64,000 nt of DNA, taken from positions 7,299,986-7,363,985 of the forward strand of contig NC_084730.1 in assembly GCF_033807575.1 (NCBI RefSeq). The letters run 5' to 3'. The notes beneath the pieces were generated by a model, which was not told where the DNA came from, ran no database searches, and worked only from the letters and a program-made list of their open reading frames with translations. Origin of the DNA: Cydia pomonella (Eukaryota > Arthropoda > Insecta > Lepidoptera > Tortricidae). The translations under genes and the position numbers were made by a program. This document shows positions 58,995-64,000 of the stretch, one piece after another. Numbering within the stretch: position 1 is the first letter of the stretch; every line of letters starts with the position of its first letter.

Positions 58995-59215
58995 GCTCAG
59001 AAGTGACCCCATATTGTGCTGCGAGCGACTCAACTGTACACATGTAGTGCATGTGCTCTTTAAGATGAACATCCTCGCGCGGACGCTCCGGCTGTGGAAT
59101 GAGCTCCCTATCGAGGTTTTGTTGAGGGGCTACAGTATGGGGCTCTTAAAAAAGGAGGGTAGAGGTTTTAAAGGGTCGGCAACGCGCATGTAGCACACCT
59201 GGATTTGCAGGCGCT
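58995..59215 (+). pseudogene. CR1/Jockey-like LINE C-terminus and 3' end
   Basis: RTLRLWNELPIEVLLRGYSM then GLLKKEGRGFKG; R-T-x-R-L-W-N-E-L-P is the C-terminal reverse transcriptase signature. It runs on into GGGTCGGCAACGCGCATGTA and GGCGCTCATAGGCTATGG, the LINE 3' end. Confidence 0.7.
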
Positions 59216-59219
59216 CATA

Positions 59220-59790
59220 GGCTATGGTGCCAATATAGCTAAGCCGGTATAAAGCCGAAACAGAGGGTGCTGTCCTACGCCATCGCCATATGTTTTTTGA
59301 TCAAGACTTGACAAGATTTGACACAGCATTGTCAAACGTCAACTATTGCCAACCAAATATTCCGCATAATATAGGGAGCCGTATCGCGCCATCTCGTTTA
59401 ACTGTCAAATTTCCAAGAACAAAATTGTACTAGACTTTCCACATCTTACACAATCAATGAATCTTTGCCAAAGCCAAACTCTAAATTGGCCCCAACTTGA
59501 CACCACAACACAACACAATTCGTGTCCTTGTCAAGTTTGTCAGGTACTAGCATCCGATAAGGCAAATAACGTGTTTAAATTCGTACAGTATCCTAAATGC
59601 ACTAAATCGTGTAACGCCATGTATGCCAGTGCGTCTTAGGCTGGCACACACTGTTAGGACAGCTACATAAGGGCATTTTCATTTCAAAAAAAACCGTATC
59701 TATACCCTTCTTAAAAGCTCTTGCATCCAGGGACCGGTCTGGTATCCCCTTCGAGGATTTTGGAAGGATTTAAGCCGTGGCTCTCTAAAA
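59220..59790. other. Unassigned stretch
   Basis: A Cys-containing 60-codon frame at 59457 begins within repeat-like sequence (CATCTTACACAATCAATGAA, similar to 47460) and has no recognisable domain. Confidence 0.35.
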
Positions 59791-59796
59791 CCCTTT

Positions 59797-59916
59797 CATT
59801 TAGCTTTTAAAGCGCTTTACAATACATGTAAACAGTTTTCTTTTCGAATGTCTGATCATTTAGCTTTTAAAGCGCTTTACAATACATGTAAACAGTTTTC
59901 TTTTCGAATGTCTGAT
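59797..59916. repeat. Perfect 60-bp tandem duplication
   Basis: CATTTAGCTTTTAAAGCGCT..GTAAACAGTTTTCTTTTCGA..ATGTCTGAT occurs twice in a row without a difference. Confidence 0.92.
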
Positions 59917-60264
59917 CCTCATTCCTAAGCGCTAACCTCTTGAAGAGGTATCTCTTATAAAGCTTATCCCATTTTCAACTCGTCATAAAAATATATATAT
60001 AATATTGCTAATTTATGTTTAAAGTGAAGGACTAAAGTGAAGCGCCTTGACAGCACATGCGTTATGAAACTTATAAATTTTTGAATTAGGAAGGGGATAC
60101 CCTTTCATTTGTAGCGGTAGCTCTGAAACGAGAATCCCTTCCCAGAGCTTAGCAAAATGAACGGGTAATCAATTCAAAAGGAAAGCAAATCTTTAGGGCT
60201 ATTCCATAAACAGTCTACTAAGTAGTACTAAGTCAGTTCATGCTTTTTTCTGGAAAGGGGTGGA

Positions 60265-60352
60265 CGGGTCCCTGTTTGCAACACCTCTTGTGCTGCAGGT
60301 GTTCATGGGCGACAGTAATTGCTTATGCTCGTTTGCCTCCTATGTAATAAAA
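60265..60352 (+). mobile_element. LINE 3' terminal fragment, plus
   Basis: GCAACACCTCTTGTGCTGCA, GGTGTTCATGGGCGACAGTA, CTCGTTTGCCTCCTATG then AATAAAAA; same end as 25490-25728. Confidence 0.6.
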
Positions 60353-60671
60353 ACATTAAACAGTTTTGTGAAGATTGCTTATCGGCCGTTTATGGTACAC
60401 AGTTAAGTGAAAACGCCCTTAACACATTTACTGCCAGACAAAAAACGGCGCACTACCCCAGGAACCGGTGGTCTATAGCTGCGTACAAAACAACCCGCCC
60501 AGCGGGTTGTCCGGCACCTGAACAAAGTTCACGAGCGCCCACCAGGTGGGTTCCCGGCAGCATGTGTAAATACGTTTTTCAAACATGAGAACCGTTAAAT
60601 TTGTAAAAAAAAGGGATTTTGGGAAGAATTATCCTTCAATCCACTTTAAAGTAATCTATAGCTTCGACCGC

Positions 60672-61012
60672 AGCAAGCTCGGCCGAATTTCACCTTCCCA
60701 TATAAACGGAGTTTCGTTCTCATTTTAAAACTACGTGTTGGATTGTAATGAAACTTTGCACATACAATGACATGAGGTATATCTATGCCTGTAATTACTT
60801 TATATAGCTCCAGATTATAAAACAAACGAAAGCAAAAACATGTTTTGTATGAAAAACTTTTCGCTGAGTCAACTATGGTATCTGAAGCTACATGAACTAA
60901 TTACAGGCATAGATATGCCTTATCCTATTGTAAGTACAAAGTTTCAGAGCAATTTAACTAGTCGTTTTAAAATGAGAGCGTAACTACTTTTGTATGGAGA
61001 ACTGAGCTTGCT
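60672..61012. mobile_element. Foldback MITE (AGCAAGCTC)
   Basis: AGCAAGCTCGGCCG..TCATTTTAAAACTACG..TATCTATGCCTGTAATTA pairs with TAATTACAGGCATAGATATG..CGTTTTAAAATGAGAGCG..ACTGAGCTTGCT; ~125-bp diverged arms. Confidence 0.8.
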
Positions 61013-61269
61013 CTGGACTTTGAAAACGCGCTCCGCTAAGAGTTGACGCTTCACTCAATGTGTCCTCCGCCTTATTGCACCACATCCGATGTATCAACGA
61101 TATACTTTTACAAAACAGCTTACGTTCATAGACAAACCGTGGCGCTCACAACCTTTTGTTCAAGGTAAGATAGCGTCCCTTTCACTAGAGTTTGCCTTAA
61201 TTAGCGTTACATAGTTGATGTTTTGGTGTAAGGACACATTTTACTACGTACGCTGGGACATAGGAACGC

Positions 61270-61510
61270 ATGGTTGTGCAAAATAGAATAGAATAGAATA
61301 GAATAGAATTTGTTTTATTCATAAACACACAAACAGTAACAGACAGACATAAAAGAGAACATAGTGAGAGTAAAGTGTCACGAAATGGCCTCATCTCAGC
61401 ATGTTGCTGGCGAAAATATTGTAGTTGCGAGTTGGCCAGTTGATGTAGATCGCGCTTCACGTAGCCGTACGTTTTTATACCGGCTACACATGCTTGGCAA
61501 AGGTTGACCA
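61270..61510 (-). mobile_element. LINE 3' end with (AATAG)n, minus
   Basis: AGAATAGAATAGAATAGAAT then TTGTTTTATTCATAAACACA; reverse-oriented tail and 3'UTR, matching the (TTCTA)n tail type at 41300-41425. Confidence 0.6.
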
Positions 61511-61514
61511 CACC

Positions 61515-62615
61515 AATCGATCGATGATGAACGTTGGCTGATCGACGGATACACCAATCAATCGATCATCGCTCGATGATGCTGATGATTAAACTGACAT
61601 AGATTTACTTATTAATATTACACCTATGACATTTGTAATTGCTGGGATAAATAGAGATACCTGACGCCAAAATTTACAATGCGTCGTTTTAACCGAATCA
61701 CCGATTACTGCATATAAAACAACAAGATGTTAATTAGAACTCGTTGTTAATACAGGTTGTATCATTGTATAAGGAAGGTGTCTTTTTAGACCCAGTCCAA
61801 CTTCGAATATTTTATAATTCTCGTTCGAAATTCAAAATTTTCGGACGCAGGGCTGTACCAAGCCATTTATTTTATTTTACGACGGTACAAACATATGTAT
61901 ACAATAGGCATCTATGGTCATTACAACTTTACAAAAATACTGGCGATATACAGCGTGTATTTTTGATATTAACACATAATCAAAGGGCAGTTAGTTTAGG
62001 CTGTAATGAGCAGTATGAGCACACTTTCATAGGTTTTATAAAAAATGGACGACTTTTATTTTTTCATACAAAATAATTCAGCAAGCAATGTATCACTACT
62101 TTGTTTTAACTCAAAACGTCTCATTAATGACGCGGCGGCGTCACAACTGTCAAAAAGTGATCATGATGTATGATATACATTGCCGCTCGAAAAAATTTCA
62201 AAAATTAATTGTGCTCTGGTAGTGAAGACTAAACTAAAAAAATCTTTCAGAATTGTTTTATAGCACTAAAACTTACGTTTAGTTTAAGTTTGTCAGCAAA
62301 CCCTTTAGCAAACATGCTTTTTTAAACCCAATCTGTCGCGTCGTCCGTCACTTGTTTTCACCCGCGATCCGCTCATTTTTTTTTGTTCAAAGTTGGAATG
62401 CACGTTATAAATCGGTGTACACTGGTTGTATGTTAAGTCGGCATCTTCTTTACAATATTATTGGTATAATAGTGGACTAGGTGAGAGCGAGGTCGTCTAC
62501 TGCCTTGAGCCGGATCTTATATCCGTCATTAGAAACACAATAAACACTTGAACTTAGTTGACCAGTGTCTTTTAACAGGTTTAATTTTTTTTTTACATGT
62601 TTACTGGTATCTCGG
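61515..62615. other. Unassigned stretch
   Basis: A 110-codon + frame (61744-62076) is AT-rich, has no recognisable domain and no splice or homology support. CGATCGATCATCGCTCGATG (61560-61580) is locally palindromic. 62460-62530 (GGTGAGAGCGAGGTCGTCTA, CCTTGAGCCGGATCTTATAT) looks LTR-like but no partner is present. Confidence 0.35.
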
Positions 62616-62618
62616 GCT

Positions 62619-63049
62619 CAGTGTTGCCTGGTGAGCGGAAGAGAATTATCGTATTTGACTGTCAAAATTATCGTACCGTTGAAAAATATATCGTACGCCT
62701 ATCAAAAAGGCAGACGTTTTAATTTCCAATATAAAATCAAAGAAAACACAATTTTCTTCTAAATTGGGCACAAGTTAGTTTTGTATTTGTGTACTTTTGT
62801 CATAGATCTAAACGGTTTATAGGTAATTTTTACATTTCTTTTTAGCCTATTTCTGAGGGAAAGTGTCATATTTTTCTTCAAAAACTAGATTTTTTGTCAC
62901 CTAAAAAGACAATAGCCCATCGATCGATGCCACCATTGTACTACGACTTTACGTAATTTTGCGTACGATAATGCTCGTAGGAACGTACATCGTACTGGAG
63001 CCCACATTGTCGTACATGTACGATAATTATCATACGCCTGGCAACCCTG
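62619..63049. mobile_element. hAT MITE CAGTGTTGCC...GGCAACCCTG
   Basis: CAGTGTTGCCTGG is inverted to CCTGGCAACCCTG with mismatches; subterminal ATTATCGTA / CGATAATTAT. Flanks CTCGGGCT / GAAGGGCT agree at 5-6 of 8. Confidence 0.65.
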
Positions 63050-63176
63050 GAAGGGCTAATGCCATGAAAAAAAAACACGGAAACTGGACTTTTGCAAGGG
63101 CAGACTCCATCCAAAACCTAAAAAAGTTGATGTTGACTTGATAGAAAAAAAAAACATAAACCGATGTCTATTTCAG

Positions 63177-63305
63177 GGATCGGAAATCGGCATTTTTGTA
63201 TCGGAACGAAAACGGTATTTTTTAGTTTTGTTAATTATTTCATTTCTAATTGGGCAATCTAATAATACGAAGTAGTTATACAAAACACAACTGACTCCTA
63301 CATTT
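63177..63305. mobile_element. CAGGGATCGGAAACCGG hAT MITE, truncated copy
   Basis: CAGGGATCGGAAATCGGC, ATTATTTCATTTCTAATTGG and CAACTGACTCCTACATTT; the right half is missing, the next element starts at ~63309. Confidence 0.72.
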
Positions 63306-63308
63306 AAG

Positions 63309-63592
63309 CGCCAATTACATCTACACATCCCGTTATCGGGCCCGAAACCAGCCCCGATTTCGGGCCTGATAATTGTTTCCCGTTTCACAGAATATCAGCA
63401 CATCGTTAACAATATTTGAAATGTAAAAACTACTTTGCTTCTAATTACCAAAATTGTGCAATGTTTAATATTTGATATTTTTGCATATGAAGCATTTTTT
63501 TACATTTAAAATATTGTAAACGATGTGCTGATATTTGGTGAAACGGAAAAATACTCTTGCTCGGGCCCGAAAACGGGTCTGATATCAGGCCT
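63309..63592. mobile_element. Foldback element (TCGGGCCCGAAA)
   Basis: CCCGTTATCGGGCCCGAAAC, TTTCGGGCCTGATAATTG, TATCAGCACATCGTTAACAA at the left are mirrored by TTGTAAACGATGTGCTGATA, CTCGGGCCCGAAAACGGG at the right. Half copy at 11085-11235. Confidence 0.7.
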
Positions 63593-63623
<31 letters not shown>

Positions 63624-64000
63624 TATTTATTGATAAAATATAAGTATTTGACATGTCAACACTTTAAAGCTAATGGGATTACACATATTATTATTTATCT
63701 AATTAAAACATTACTTATCTAGGGTACATCATTATCTTGAGCTAATCAAAAATTTTAATTTATTTTAATTCAAATTATACCGACTATTTTTTATTCTTGC
63801 ATTTAAAAATAAATATAAAAAGACTAATATAAATAGTAACTTATTTTATAACATGTAATATATAACTACTTTATTATTAAGTCTAACATATATAAATAAA
63901 TAACTATCTTACAATTAATATTATTTAATGCTATATAATATAACTCCTATTTTCTTGGAGCTTGGGCAAGCAATCAGGTGGTCTCAGAGGTCCGAAAGAA
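63592..64000 (-). mobile_element. LINE 3' end with (AATC)n tail, minus, running off the window
   Basis: (AATC)n at 63592-63621 followed by AT-rich reversed 3'UTR and, at 63950-64000, GC-richer sequence (CTTGGAGCTTGGGCAAGCAA, TCAGGTGGTCTCAGAGG) that may be the start of the coding 3' end. Confidence 0.55.

Noticed and set aside
59457..59639. Cys-containing 60-codon frame as a small secreted peptide
   Set aside because: Its start is repeat-derived (similar to 47460-47475), it has no signal peptide, and the Cys pattern matches nothing I know.
60319..60588. 89-codon + frame
   Set aside because: Starts inside a LINE 3' fragment and continues through palindromic sequence (ACAACCCGCCCAGCGGGTTG).
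61744..62076. 110-codon + frame
   Set aside because: AT-rich composition, no domain, no splice or promoter support.

Overview
The window looks like moth or butterfly (Lepidoptera) nuclear DNA. It is AT-rich and intron-rich, carries one clear metazoan gene, and is packed with repeats that I recognise as lepidopteran types: tRNA-headed SINEs, CR1/Jockey-like and RTE-like LINE tails, a Lep1/Helitron-like TCTG-rich satellite, foldback MITEs, hAT MITEs and Tc1/mariner elements. The species cannot be fixed from sequence alone.

From 1 to 10.5 kb lies the 3' part of the tRNA pseudouridine synthase gene PUS3, on the + strand. Five exons (1012-1217, 2119-2266, 3928-4080, 6905-7074, 10427-10506) join in phase and end at a stop followed by AATAAA. 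The exons with the N-terminus and the catalytic Asp lie before the window. The introns are filled with transposons: a SINE, foldback MITEs, a 9-copy 102-bp minisatellite, an RTE fragment nested in a SINE, and an interrupted hAT element.

From 10.5 to 64 kb there is almost no conventional coding sequence. One convincing exon (54329-54413, +) encodes a CtBP-binding PVDLSLK motif followed by an AT-hook-like RRRGRPP run. It probably belongs to a large transcriptional-repressor gene whose other exons are mostly outside the window. A phase-compatible candidate upstream coding exon (18966-19061) and 5'UTR-like pieces (16.2-17.2 kb, beside a GC-rich island) may be its 5' end, which would put a ~35 kb transposon-filled intron between them.

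The rest is layered transposons. Several have diagnostic target-site duplications: hAT with 8-bp duplications at 20757-21210, 28582-29602, 44018-44502 and 57040-57500; TA-flanked Tc1/mariner types at 26844-27893, 27204-27778, 34227-34515 and 52627-52912. A long-inverted-repeat composite (47845-52307) contains the only apparently intact transposase, a two-exon DD36E Tc1-like protein of 335 residues on the minus strand. Satellite-like arrays occur at 0.2-0.7, 4.9-5.8, 24.8-25.4, 30.0-30.3, 34.2-34.5 and 37.8-39.5 kb. Two of them (0.1-0.75 and 34.2-34.5 kb) sit inside terminal inverted repeats, i.e. MITEs whose cargo is a tandem array. I saw no CRISPR array, operon, genuine tRNA/rRNA gene or obvious viral integration.
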